Source: Thalassia testudinum (taxonomy: Eukaryota > Streptophyta > Magnoliopsida > Alismatales > Hydrocharitaceae). Taken from it: a DNA stretch of 64,000 nucleotides. Below, piece by piece: positions 1 through 9,780 of this stretch. Position numbers and translations under genes: made by a program. The stretch spans positions 75,132,001 through 75,196,000 of the forward strand of contig JAZHRO010000002.1 of assembly GCA_037157565.1 (NCBI GenBank). The letters run 5' to 3'. How positions within the stretch are numbered: the first letter of the stretch is position 1; every line of letters begins with the position of its first letter. The notes under the pieces are model-generated. The model saw only the letters and a program-made list of their open reading frames with translations, was not told where the DNA came from and searched no databases.

Positions 1-1139
1 ATGTCTTTTTAGAATTTTTAGAATTCATTGTGGGTTGGTAACTTTTACGGCTACCCAACCCACCAAAAACTCGGTCAAAACCCTAAGTGCTAAGCATCTT
101 GGTGTGAATGTTGTGATAGACTTACTTAACGGTAATTGAGACAGACTTCGAGTTTCTACGCCTCTAGGTGACCGGAAAAGAAAATAAATTTTTGCCTGAA
201 GGTGTATTTGTTCGATTGGTAGCTTTCTCCCTGCGTTCATTTTACTTGGGGTCAACACAAGGATTTTCCAGTGTATATCTCCCTGGCTTGTACTACTTCC
301 CCGCTTCTTCCTTAGGTGTTTTTGGTCTTCTTTTTTTGTGCAATTATTGAGCTGGGCTCTGGACAACCGACCAATGGGCTGTTACCCACGATCACTTGCC
401 AGCCATACTTGTGCGGTGAAGTGTGGTTTATTTTCTTTTCTTCTTTTCCCTTTTTTTTTTTTTAATTATTATTATTATTATTGTTTTACGTAGGTGGCTT
501 CCCTAATCTCAAATGTACCTAGAGGCAGTGAAAAAGAAATGGCCTGTGGCTGGGTTCTGGACAACCTGCCAATGGGCTGTTACCCACGACAACTTGCCAG
601 CCATACCACCCTAGAGAGTTCATTAGCTACCCAATTTCTGTCAAAATCTCCGAGAAGTGAGTCTGTGCAAAAATGTGTGTAGATGCTTAGACTCAAAGTT
701 TTCCTGAGTTAGAGGGTGAGTTGATAAGTCGTATACTTATTACCTTATTTATTAGGTGGATTAGAATAGCTTAAAGTTGCAAGGGTTCGCCGCTAAATCC
801 ATATTTTAATGGACACCAGGGCAAATTAAGCCTGAAGGCCTGAAAAGTCTAAGTGTTTAAGTTCTTTTTGTATTATTTCCCACTATTGACAAGTTTCTAA
901 TGCCTAAGTTTTTCTTCCTAAATTCATTTTTTTTTTTTTTAAATCAATTAATTTATTCATTCAGACTGATTAATTAAGCTCAGGATTATGCAGTTTACCA
1001 TCCCCCCCATGCTTAGGTTGGACAATGTCCTCATTGGCAGATGCATGGATGCAAAAGGGTTCAAAAAGATAGTACCTGAGTGACGTAAACTACCAGATCA
1101 GTCTGAATCCGCTGGGTTGCCTCCCAGGAAGCGCTGAGT
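1..1139 (-). other. E1 3' noncoding region
   Basis: No gene. In element orientation it starts after the long frame, carries a small hairpin (1023-1036, arms CAATG/CATTG) followed by a purine tract (complement of 1001-1012), and then two copies of a roughly 57-nt motif (547-605 and 351-407) separated by a pyrimidine-rich stretch. The same order occurs in E2 (8307-9780) and E3 (59572-60940). The LTR-proximal purine tract lies beyond the window start. Confidence 0.7.
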
Positions 1140-2873
1140 TTAATGCCTCCAGCTGGGCGGTGCACAAACAGGAATGGCTTGGGTCAAGAAGATATGTTCA
1201 AAATTTACCAGACCCAAAATCAGAAGTCCACAGATGCGAATAAGGTTGTGGTGGAGTCCCGTTCCAAAGGGGCGGGAATTCTGTAACAGATATATCATGC
1301 ATGCCTGTGTCAGATCCTCTCTTAGTTTGTGGTCATGCAAACAGGTTGCTGTGGACGAACGCACCCCAAATATGACATGCCAGACACTAAAGATGTAGGT
1401 CTGATATTCAGTTTGTGTCCCCATAAAATTGTAATCCATCGAAAGTGTATCAATTCCAGTGGGGATCTTTATTCTGGTAGGGCAGGTAATAAGGTCCAGA
1501 GTTTCAGAATGAGCCTTACAATCAAGCATGAAGCTTCTCTCCAAAGACGAATCCATCTCTTCCGCAACTATGGTTTCATCGCTCATTCCTTCCAAGCCCT
1601 TGATCTCAAGAATATTTTCTGCCGCCTTCTTTGTATCAGATTCATTGTTTGAGGTTATATTAGAGGTAGGGTCAATTTCATCCTCTAGATCATATTCTTT
1701 CTCTCGGCCTTCCTCCAACTTTGTGATGGGGATTCCAACTGATTCATAATCAATTTCTTTAAAATTGTAACTCCATTCTCCATCTATGATGGTGGCTGTT
1801 GCTCCCACCGGATTACTTGTCTTGAGCCGATTAGATTCAGATTCCAAGGTCTCTCCCCTCACCTTCTCAGTTTCCTCCTGATGTTTGTTCTCAATGCTCC
1901 CCACATTGTGCTCCAAGGAATCCTTACTTTCCTTATCCATTGAGCTATCCAACTCCTGAGGGGTATCAATGGTGGACTGAACCAAATCAGGATGACTAGG
2001 TGTAGTCCAACTGATCATGGTAGGTCCTTGCTTTATGAATTCCATGAATGGCGTTGTATGCAACAGCTTTCTTTGGCCTTCTTCCCCCAATTGTTGGAAC
2101 AACTCTAACATGGCATGTTGCCCTTTAACCAATTCTTGATTCTATCTGTGTAGTTCTAACTGGAGGTTATCAAGAATTGACATGGTGTCATTTGGTGTCC
2201 TTTGGATTTCCTCCTTGAAATCCAGGTTAAGAGAGTATGGTTGAGGTTGTGGATCAGAATCCATATTGGTGTTTAAGTTCTTGGGTGGGTCCTCTATTCT
2301 ATCATGTTCAGGGTCCAGTTCTTCAAGAGGAACCATTCTCTGTTTGGTCCTACTCCAGAATAGTTGAGGTTCTAAGTCCTCCTCCCAGTCAGATTCTTCA
2401 TCAGGGGACCAAATCAGAGGTTGATGATCCTGGGCTTGCCTAGATTTCTGAGCATTTTCTGATTTCCATTTGTCTAGAACTCCTTCTAATCCAGAGGTCA
2501 AGTAGGCAAGGTTGTTGAATTCAGATGACCTTTCTTGGTTATTATCCTGAGATGGGTAGGGTTCTTGGTGTTCTCCTAAAGTGTAGGTCCTATCACAGTA
2601 GAGCGGGTCAGACCTAAATGAGGAGGCATCGTGAGGACAATCGAGATATGGAGCCCCACAATTTGAATCGTACCCTTGGGTGGCTATGTTAGGTGTATTC
2701 CAATAAGAGGTTGGTGCGGTTTGGTCATAGTTGGGCCAAGAGGGATATTCCAGGTTGCATCCCCAACTTGGTGGTTGGTTAGCCCAAGTCGGCTGTGGGT
2801 ATGGTCTACTTGGGTTAGCATACAAATCCTGTTGGGGGTAATTTGGGTAAGATGGATAAGCATTGAAATCCAT
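1140..2873 (-). pseudogene. Orphan acidic ORF of non-autonomous Athila-like element (E1 copy)
   Basis: I do not recognise this protein. The frame runs about 578 codons with one in-frame TAG (2144-2142). The start at 2873 is chosen because the segment upstream (to 3137) is leader shared with E2 and E3, where it is not open. The N-terminal ~70 residues are rich in Tyr, Pro, Gln, Asn and Trp with repeated YPxxPxY-like spacing. The middle is strongly acidic (EESDWEEDLE; several D/E runs). The C-terminal ~40 residues are hydrophobic and contain HHNLIRICGLLILG. The same architecture and a related C-terminus occur in the frame at 57904-59571. No Gag, protease, RT, integrase or zinc-knuckle motif is visible. 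It lies where gag-pol sits in E2, so it probably replaced it. A Gag-like or Env-like role is only speculation; the C-terminal hydrophobic stretch could also be read-through into the 3' region. Confidence 0.6.
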
Positions 2874-3964
2874 GGAGGGATGCGGGAAGAACAGATGAGA
2901 GAGAGTTGTGCAATCAATCAAACAAACAAGCCTAATCCTTATGGTGTATTCCTTAGGAGACCTAGAAATCTCACAAAGGTTGATTAAGTCCGTAAACACT
3001 GGACTCCCCTTCCCAAGGCTAATCTGGCCAGGTTGATTACGAGGGGATTGCAGGGAAGGTTCTTCCTTTGGCTTGCGCCTCCGGTTCCATAGACCCCACA
3101 ACCGCGGTCGTTTGACACTGCCCCGCAGCCTAGCCACCAGATTCTACCAAGGGAATGAAAGCCAAGTGCCTAGCGAACAAAACCTCGCCTTTTGAGACTT
3201 AACTCAGTCCTGCCTAGGGCACGTCTACTCAGTTTTAAAGGGTTAGGACAGTGCTTGTGCTTAGGGTGATGTGATGAGGCGTTGATTGGGGTGGTGCCTC
3301 TTAATGTTCCACTTTCAGAGTGTGTGCTTCTAGCAAAACATGATTTTCAAGCAAGGATTTGTTAAGATATAGTGTCTTTTAGTGTTTCATCCTTACTTAA
3401 GTACTTTTTAGGGTTGACGTGTCTTAATATTTTCAAACAAGTTTCAGTGGGCACGTCAAGTTCTGCACACAACTTAGTGAAAGTAGATTTCCTTTTATTT
3501 TGTAGAGGCTCTAAAACCCTAGTGTACTCATCCTGATAATCATGCAGCTTCTATTAGATGAGTCAGTTTTAGGGTTGAGTGGTGCGGCCCAGGTCAACTC
3601 ACGGTGGCTTCGCAAACACCACTCAAGAGAAAGGAAAAGAGCACTCCAAGAATTTATCCAGCATATTAGAGTGTACATTTTTTTGTAGGGTGATGTGTTA
3701 AGAATGTGGGTCAAGCAATCATTCACCACGCCAATTTTTTTAGTTTTTATGATTTTTTTTAGATTTTTCACGCAAGCAAACAATGAGAGAGAGAGTACTT
3801 ACTATCGGTCCTCGAGGCGCCTACTTCCTTGCTACCATAGTGGAATGCGTCGCTTCGCCGTCCATGCGTCGAATTCCTGCAACCGTCAAGTAAAAAGGAA
3901 AATAGGGCATTAGAAGATATGGGAATGAAGGTGGAATGGAGGTGATAAAACAAATCCGTTGCCT
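2874..3964 (-). other. E1 5' leader
   Basis: No independent gene. This stretch lies between the primer site and the orphan frame. The part near 3030-3145 closely matches E2 (15611-15715) and E3 (57648-57760), including a segment that translates as NRRRKPKEEP in E1. A hairpin-forming segment with a GGGCCGCACCAC core lies at 3560-3600 and recurs in E2 and E3. Packaging or translation signals are plausible here but unproven. Confidence 0.6.
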
Positions 3965-3981
3965 CCCCGGCAGCGGCGCCA
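3965..3981 (-). other. E1 primer-binding site (tRNA-Asp)
   Basis: The plus strand reads CCCCGGCAGCGGCGCCA, one base different from the 3' end of plant tRNA-Asp(GTC). It lies 5 bases inside the LTR edge, the expected place for a minus-strand element. Athila elements are known to use tRNA-Asp. Confidence 0.85.
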
Positions 3982-4518
3982 AAAACTGACGTGCCTTCGT
4001 GCGTGTGTGTTAAGAGGTGTCGTTATAGTTGCACTTGATACGTCGGTTTTAAAAGAAGTAAACGGAGGTGAGTCCGAGTGTCGATCTCAGGGAGGCGTGG
4101 AAATCGGATTTTGTTTACCACTTGTTGTCACGAAAAAGCGGAGTTTTGCTTGCGAAAGAGACGGTTTTGAAAAGCGAGAGATAGAGAGAGTTTAGGGTTA
4201 GAAAGCTCTTGGTTTTGATCATGCACTTTAAACAGAAATTAAAATGGCAACTAAATGGAAAATAATTTCATTAAACATGCATTCATAGTTCATGGTTTAC
4301 AATATTAAATACATGCTTCAACAAAAGTAAATGAAAGCTTAAAAGAGAGAGAGAGAGGTAGAGAGAGAGTGGAGAGCGACGAGGCAGCCACGGCGGTGGA
4401 GGAGGCTCCGTCGGTGGCTCGTCGTCTCCGGCGATTACAAGAGTGCCTAAGACTAGCTAGGAGAGGAGTGGAGTAGTTGCAAGTGGGAGAGGATGCCTTG
4501 AATGGTGGTAGAAGGGGG

Positions 4519-4527
4519 TTTAAATAG
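4519..4527 (-). promoter_or_regulatory. Candidate Pol II TATA box of E1 LTR
   Basis: On the minus strand this reads CTATTTAAA, downstream of the GC-rich U3 and upstream of a pyrimidine/GA-rich stretch, matching the TATA position in the E2 and E3 LTRs. Transcription start not determined. Confidence 0.45.
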
Positions 4528-4887
4528 AGTTAAGGGCTTCCTAAAAGAAGAATGTGCTTTAGCGACATCCAGAACGTCGCTAAAATCGCTTCCATATACG
4601 TCGGTGAAGGCCTTCTGCCGCCGGTCAGCCGCCCGCCCCTCTCTCTCTTCAGGCGCGATCCGTGGATGTCGAACGAGAGCCGTCCGATTGATGATCGGAC
4701 GGCTGAGATCCTCCCGCGCCTGCGCTAGGATCGCGCTTCGGGCGCGCGTGCGCGCGCGCGTTTCCCCCCGGCGTGCGCGCGCGCGTGGGAGGTGGGGCGC
4801 TGTCGTCGCGCCGCGTGGCGCAATCCTAGCCGCTCGCTTCTGATCGCGCGGCTCAATTTTGCCGCGCCCTTCGCCCGCAAGTGATTT

Positions 4888-4966
4888 CCGCTCCGCGCGA
4901 TTCGAACGCGCGTCGCCGCGACGCGGGCGTGCGCGCTAACCGTTGCGCCACGCCCGCGCTTTGTCG
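4888..4966 (-). promoter_or_regulatory. tRNA-like segment with Pol III box A and box B in E1 U3
   Basis: On the minus strand, box A reads TGGCGCAACGG (4950-4940) and box B reads GTTCGAATC (4907-4899). The D-arm (4948-4933) forms a perfect 4-bp GCGC stem around a loop AACGGTTA. The T-arm (4911-4895) forms a perfect 5-bp GCGCG/CGCGC stem around the canonical loop TTCGAAT. The acceptor stem does not pair and the anticodon arm is weak, so this is not a functional tRNA gene. It is either a tRNA-derived insertion or a convergent Pol III promoter. GC-rich sequence raises the chance of accidental stems, but the two loops are specific. Confidence 0.5.
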
Positions 4967-5385
4967 CGGCGACCGCGGGCGAGCGCGCGGATCTCGGCCG
5001 TTCGATCGAAGATCAACGGCCGAGTTGCGTCCTTGGCTGGCTTGGGGGTGTGCGGGCGGCGGGGCGACGTGGCGCGTTCTAGGTCGTTGATCTCCAGATC
5101 AACGGTCAGGATTTCTTGGGCCCATTGTGGGAGCTCCGGATGTCGGATTTGGCCGATTTTGAGTCCGTTAGACTCCGTTTGTCGTCCTGAATCCATCCGT
5201 GCGGTCCGATTGCTCATCTGAGGCCTGCTTTGACAAATGCTTTACACAAATGGCCATTAATACAGTTTATAAGCAATCTTGGTACTTGATGCATGCAATG
5301 CTCCTATTCTACTTTATGTTGTGCCTTTTATTCTAAAGATGGGCCATATTCAACCTAATTACTACCCCCTTGCGTGGTGTTATCA

Positions 5386-7357
5386 ACGGGTACGCCCAAA
5401 GTACAGCACGAAACAATATAGGGCCTAGCCCTCTCAGTAACAGGGGTCTAGGCCCTCAGAACCAAACAGGGGTCTCGCCCCTCCACAGTCCGCGCACCCT
5501 CGTCTGACTACCCTGGTTTGCCCAGTGGGCCTAACAAGTCGGTGTAGGGTGGCTAGCTGAACCCCGGGCCCCATGGGGTGGCTAGCTCTCTTCCTACACT
5601 AGTAGCTCTCCCTGGTACAGTGTACGCGAGGGCCAAAGAAGTTGGTGTAGAGTGGCCAATCCTAACCCTGGGTCCCAACCCAAGGGCAGCTAGCTCTACT
5701 CTACACTAAACAGGGGACAGTCGCTCTCCTTGGTACCACGTACTCAAGGACCAGCACACTTCCCACTTACATTTCCAGACCCATTCCATTTATCCACAAG
5801 AGCTCTACTCCTAATTCCCCGTAGGGTTTCTGCTCGTATTTCCAATGTTATTCCATACCAGGTTTCCTCATTCACATTTCCATTCTCAGATTTTACACAT
5901 GCAGCTCGTATTTTCATAATTTGCATATACAATAAGAAATGTCACAGGTATCTGTCTAACTAGCATAGGCATTTCATGTTTCACAGACAACTCTTGTTTA
6001 TTAATAGGCAGTTGTTCATAATTCTATTCATTTATTTAAGACTGCAATCTCAAACACGCATACAAATAGTACAAGTACTTCTCGTCCTAGGATTCATACC
6101 ACATCCTAGGTTTTTAGTTATCCAGTTTCACATATGCATTCATGTTTTATAATTTAAAACAAGGGAAAGCACTCTACCAGACAATCTGGGAGTACTGGGG
6201 GCTCGAATGGCAGGCTCACGTGCCTCAGCAAGCCCTGAACCTGCAACTGATCGGAGTCCTATACCAAGGAACATACCACAATGGAACATTCAGAACAGTA
6301 TAAAAGGCCTTCTAACAAGTAGAGGAACTCACAAGGAAAACACTGATATTCTGTTTGCGTAAAACAGACCTCAAATGGACCCTAACGGGTCAAAAACAGG
6401 ACTATAGACCTAAATCAGACATTTGGCACAAGGTCCGGACATCTTAAAAGTAACCAGAGTCTCACCTCAGGTTCTGCGTCGACCTCAGATGTCTAGAACC
6501 TCTTCTTGATCGTCTGGACCCAGCTCCAGACGTCCGACCTCTCCTCTGGATGTCTGGGAGTGCTTCCGATTATCTGGTAAGCTGTCCAGATGTCTGAAAC
6601 GCGTGGGAGGGCATGTCCCGCGCCTTCCCGAAGCTATCTCTGCACGCGACAGGAAAATCATCCACTTTTAGCCATGCAGATCGAAGCTACGGTGTGGTCT
6701 GCATGGTCGTAACCGCAAAAGGAACATACCTTCGCACAACATTACTTTCAGACGTCCGATATCGTCACCAGACGTCCGATATGTTGTCTGGATGGCACGT
6801 CATATGTCTGATTCTGGGAAAATTCCAGAACCAAAACCACCTCCTTCTCCTCTTCGCCGCGCGCAGCCGCGGCCTCGCCTCCTCACCTGCAGCTCCGACT
6901 GCAGCAAGTGTTGAGGACGTCTCCCCCGATGCGCTCCTTCTCCCACATGTGCTGCTCCGGCCGTGCATCCTCTGGCGAGCTCCCACGAGCTCGCGAACTC
7001 AAACTCTTCCTCTTCTCCTCACGCCACCTCTCCTCCTCGTCACTCGCTCTCGTGCTCTCTCTCGCGCTCGCCCCTCTCGCTGTAGTAGAGTGGGAGGAAG
7101 GAAGGTGGTTGTGGTGGAGTGGGGAAGAAAGGAAGGGGGAGAGGGCCTTATATAAGGGTGCGCTAGGGTTCTACAGGGGAGAAGAAAAAGAGAGAGGAGA
7201 GGGAAAAAGGCAGTCTGCGCGTGCCAGCGCACAGACGCAAAGCTACGTACAAATTTTTCAATTTCCAGACGTCTGGGAGTGTGTCCAGACGTCCGACCAG
7301 ACGTCTATCCGACCATCCAGACGTCTTAAAGGGCTCAGAACAGAACGGGTCTTTACA
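5386..7357 (-). repeat. Tekay-type LTR (copy A), interrupted by E1
   Basis: Matches the minus-oriented LTR at 52016-54860 in order: an AACAGGGGTC repeat region near 5440-5480, the tandem TAGCTCTC blocks (5560-5760), a CCTAGG-rich block (6080-6120), CAGACGTCTGG-type palindromes (6399-6600, 6740-6800, 7265-7330) and a TATA-like sequence (7148-7157). The right end, TTTACA at 7357, is followed by E2 LTR sequence with candidate target duplication TTTAG (7358-7362). The left portion is separated by E1 and lies outside the window, so it is unknown whether this is a solo LTR or part of a full element. The ORFs in it are incidental. Confidence 0.75.
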
Positions 7358-8306
7358 TTTAGTGACAGATTTATCCGTCACTAAAGGCCTGAACGTGGCC
7401 AACGTGCGCGTACCGCTCGCACGCCCCTTCGCCTTCGCTCTCTCAATGCCTTCGCACGATTGCTGGCGCTTAGCCATTCGATTAAGAGATCGGATGTCTT
7501 AAATCGCCCTCGCCAGCGCCACGTGCCCGCGTGTGATCAGGCATTTGCATTGTGCATTTGATTGCGCGTGGGCGTTATCGGTCGATCTGCGTCGCTTGAT
7601 GCGAATCATGTAGCTCCAATTGCGCGCCCATGCGCAGCAACTGTGGGATCGAATGCGCATCGCGCGCTCGCGCAACGCGCTTGACCACTGCGCTATGCGT
7701 GGGCTTGTGTCGTGCGGATGATTTTGCGCGTGCTTGCTTGCGGCCATTGGATCAAGATCCAATGGCCCAGATCGCACGTTAGAGACTCTTTGGAGAGGCA
7801 GCAGCGGTGTTGAGGGTCGGTTGGGCGGTTGGGATGGCGCCACATGGAGCCATCTTGGCTGTCCATCTTCTGAGTGTTGTAAACGGTGCCACGGGTGTTG
7901 GATTAGATCGATTTTTGTTCCATTAGGTTGTGATCATCGATCCGAACCCATCTGTGCGGTTGAATTTGTCATCTGAGGTGTAAATTAATATCATCTTGGC
8001 CCTTGATCTTTAGGGTTCCTCAGTCTCTATTTGGTGCTACGGATGTCCAATCAGGGCGATCTTGGAGTCGTTGAACTCCAATCGTCGCCCTAATCAGATC
8101 CATATGATTGGATCTTAGATCCGAGGTCCCGATTAAAAAGTCTCCCTGTCCTTGACCATAAAGGAGACAATTACTATACAATTTATACAACTTGACCTAA
8201 ATGCATGATTATGCATGTTATGCACTATTTACAATGTATAATGCTAATGTGACACTAAGAACATGCATTAATAGACATTTTAGGTTAATTAGATGTATGC
8301 ACATCA
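7358..8306 (-). repeat. E2 3' LTR, partial
   Basis: Aligns along its length with 17379-18317. The inner (right) end is GCACATCA at 8306, directly after the purine tract. The outer part is separated by the Tekay LTR inserted at 7358, which cut through the CTTTAGTGACGG-type hairpin arm. It contains a perfect inverted repeat, GGCCATTGGATC and its complement (7743-7767), and a tRNA-like segment (7640-7705). Confidence 0.88.
7640..7705 (-). promoter_or_regulatory. tRNA-like segment with box A/B in E2 3' LTR
   Basis: On the minus strand, box A reads TAGCGCAGTGG (7695-7685), a full match to the TRGCNNAGNGG consensus, and box B reads ATTCGATCC (7654-7646). The D-arm (7693-7677) has a perfect GCGC/GCGC stem around AGTGGTCAA. 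The outer GCCCA/TGGGC arms could form a short acceptor-like stem. The T stem does not pair. The matching part of the other LTR (17650-17715) keeps box A as TAGTGCAGTGG and box B as ATTCAATCC; both differences are CpG-type transitions. Confidence 0.45.
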
Positions 8307-9780
8307 CACCCTCATGCCTATCTTTTGCTAGTCCCTAGCAAAAACTACATTCTATTTATAAAAGAATTAGGTTGGATTACTCTGGCAAAAATCATTTTCA
8401 ACATCAAGAAATTTTTACTTAGGACCTGAACTTTCAGAGACACAACATCGGCAGGGTATCTGCCAAAATGCAGACTGCCTCAAGCCCTCGCCTTATTCAA
8501 AGAAAAATCTCTTTTTCTCTTTTTCTTTTTTCTAATTCTTTTTTGAGTTTAGGGTTATAGAGTGGCTTTCTACAGCCACTCAATCCACCCAAGATTTGAT
8601 AAGAACCCTAAGTTCTAAGCATTTTTTTGTGAATTAGACTCGTCGATCGACAATCAAAATGGACTTTGGGTTTCTACACCCCTAGGTGACCTTAAAAAGA
8701 GAGTTCTGCCTAAAGGTGTATCTTTACAACCGGTAGCTTTCTCCCTACTTTTTTTTTTGTGAGGTTAACACAAGGGTGAGTCCAGTGTATGTCTCCCCGG
8801 CTTATTCTACTTCTTTGCTTCTTCTTAAGTGTTTTGGGAATTTTTAGTGCTTTTCTTAAGCTGGGTTTTGGACAACCGGTCGATGAGCTGTTACCATCGA
8901 CAACTTGCCAACCATACTTGTGCGGTGATGTGTGGCTTATTTCTTTTATTTCTTTTTCTTTCTTTTCTCCTTTTTCGTTTCTTTTTCTTTTCTTTTTGAC
9001 TTTCTTTTTCTTTTTAAGTAGGTGGCTTCCCTGGTCTAAGATTGACTTGAAGGCAGCAAGAAGAGAGTGGTCCAGTGACTAGGCTCTGGACAACCTACCT
9101 ATGGGCTGTTACCCACGATAACTTGCCAGCCATATCACCTTAGAAGGTTCATTAGCTACCCAATTTTCGTTAAAACCGCTGAACAACGAGTCAGTGACGA
9201 ATAGTGTGTAGAAGCTTAGATCTAAAGTTCCCTCAAATCAGAGGGCGGGTTGATAAGTTGTGTACTTATCACCCAAACTTATTTAATTAAATTAAAATAG
9301 AATTTAGGATGGCAAGGACTCGATAACAAATCCACATTTTAGTGGATACCCGGGCTGATTAAGCCCAAAGACCTGAAGGGTCTTAGTGTTTAGATCTTAC
9401 TGTAATATTTCCTAAGATTGAAAGGTCCTAATGTCCAAGTATTTCTTCCTAATTCAATTTTTTTTTTATGTATATATAAGAAGACAAATAGAATTTACAA
9501 AATTCCACAGAGCTGACAAAATGATTCAGAAATGAAAGACAAATAGAATTTACAAAATTCCACAGAGCTGACAAAATGATTCAGAAATGAATCCTCCCCC
9601 CCATGCCTAGCTGATGCAATGTCTGCATTGAGAATAAAAGACATGAAAGGACGGGTAGAGCACAGAAGATATCACCTGAATATGAAGCTCGGGTCAGCTT
9701 CGAGTCAGACTGTACAACTGCTGAGTTAATGCTGTTAGCTAGACAAAGTCCAGGCAAAAAAGTCACAACATGGCTAGAGC
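8307..9780 (-). other. E2 3' noncoding region and purine tracts
   Basis: No ORF of note, and no env-like gene. In element orientation: hairpin CAATG/CATTG (9630-9617), then a purine tract (complement of 9593-9606) with a 55-bp perfect tandem duplication just downstream of it on the plus strand's left side (9483-9592), then two copies of the structured motif (9077-9134 and 8860-8916) separated by a long pyrimidine/purine tract. It ends with a 9-bp perfect hairpin (8343-8323) and the LTR-adjacent purine tract (8317-8307). Confidence 0.7.
9483..9592. repeat. 55-bp perfect tandem duplication
   Basis: Two identical units, 9483-9537 and 9538-9592, each starting GACAAATAGAATTTAC. They abut the internal purine tract of E2. 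The lack of differences suggests a young duplication or a reverse-transcription slip. Confidence 0.9.

Larger units (their letters stand above)
1..5385 (-). mobile_element. E1: non-autonomous Athila-like LTR retrotransposon, truncated by window start
   Basis: On the minus strand this reads 5' LTR (5385-3987), tRNA-Asp primer site (3981-3965), a 1.1-kb leader, one long frame (2873-1140) and a 3' noncoding region running off the window start; the 3' LTR is not visible. No gag, protease, RT or integrase signature is seen, so it must depend on another element. Its leader, primer site and 3' region match those of the gag-pol element at 7358-18317 and of the second non-autonomous element at 54967-62689. 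It is inserted into a Tekay-type LTR: the sequence right of 5385 resumes inside that LTR, with ACGGG as the right-hand candidate target duplication. Layout and family are well supported; the left end is unknown. Confidence 0.85.
3987..5385 (-). repeat. E1 5' LTR
   Basis: A 1399-bp LTR bounded by TG (TGACGTGCC at 3987) and CA (TTATCA ending 5385), next to the primer site. Only one copy is in the window, so boundaries rest on TG/CA ends, the primer site and the return of Tekay LTR sequence at 5386. The U3 half is very GC-rich and holds inverted repeats around AGCCGTCCGAT/ATCGGACGGCT (4672-4698) and a tRNA-like segment (4888-4966). A TATA-like box on the minus strand is at 4527-4519. Confidence 0.75.

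Noticed and set aside
2874..3137. Longer start (3137) for the E1 orphan frame
   Set aside because: This part is leader sequence shared with E2 and E3, where it is not open in the same way; ATG at 2873 fits the E3 start better.
4888..4966. Functional tRNA gene
   Set aside because: Acceptor stem does not pair and the anticodon arm is poor; kept only as a tRNA-like promoter candidate.
8307..9780. Env-like gene after the E2 integrase
   Set aside because: No open frame of useful length or membrane/signal segment; the region is conserved as RNA motifs instead.
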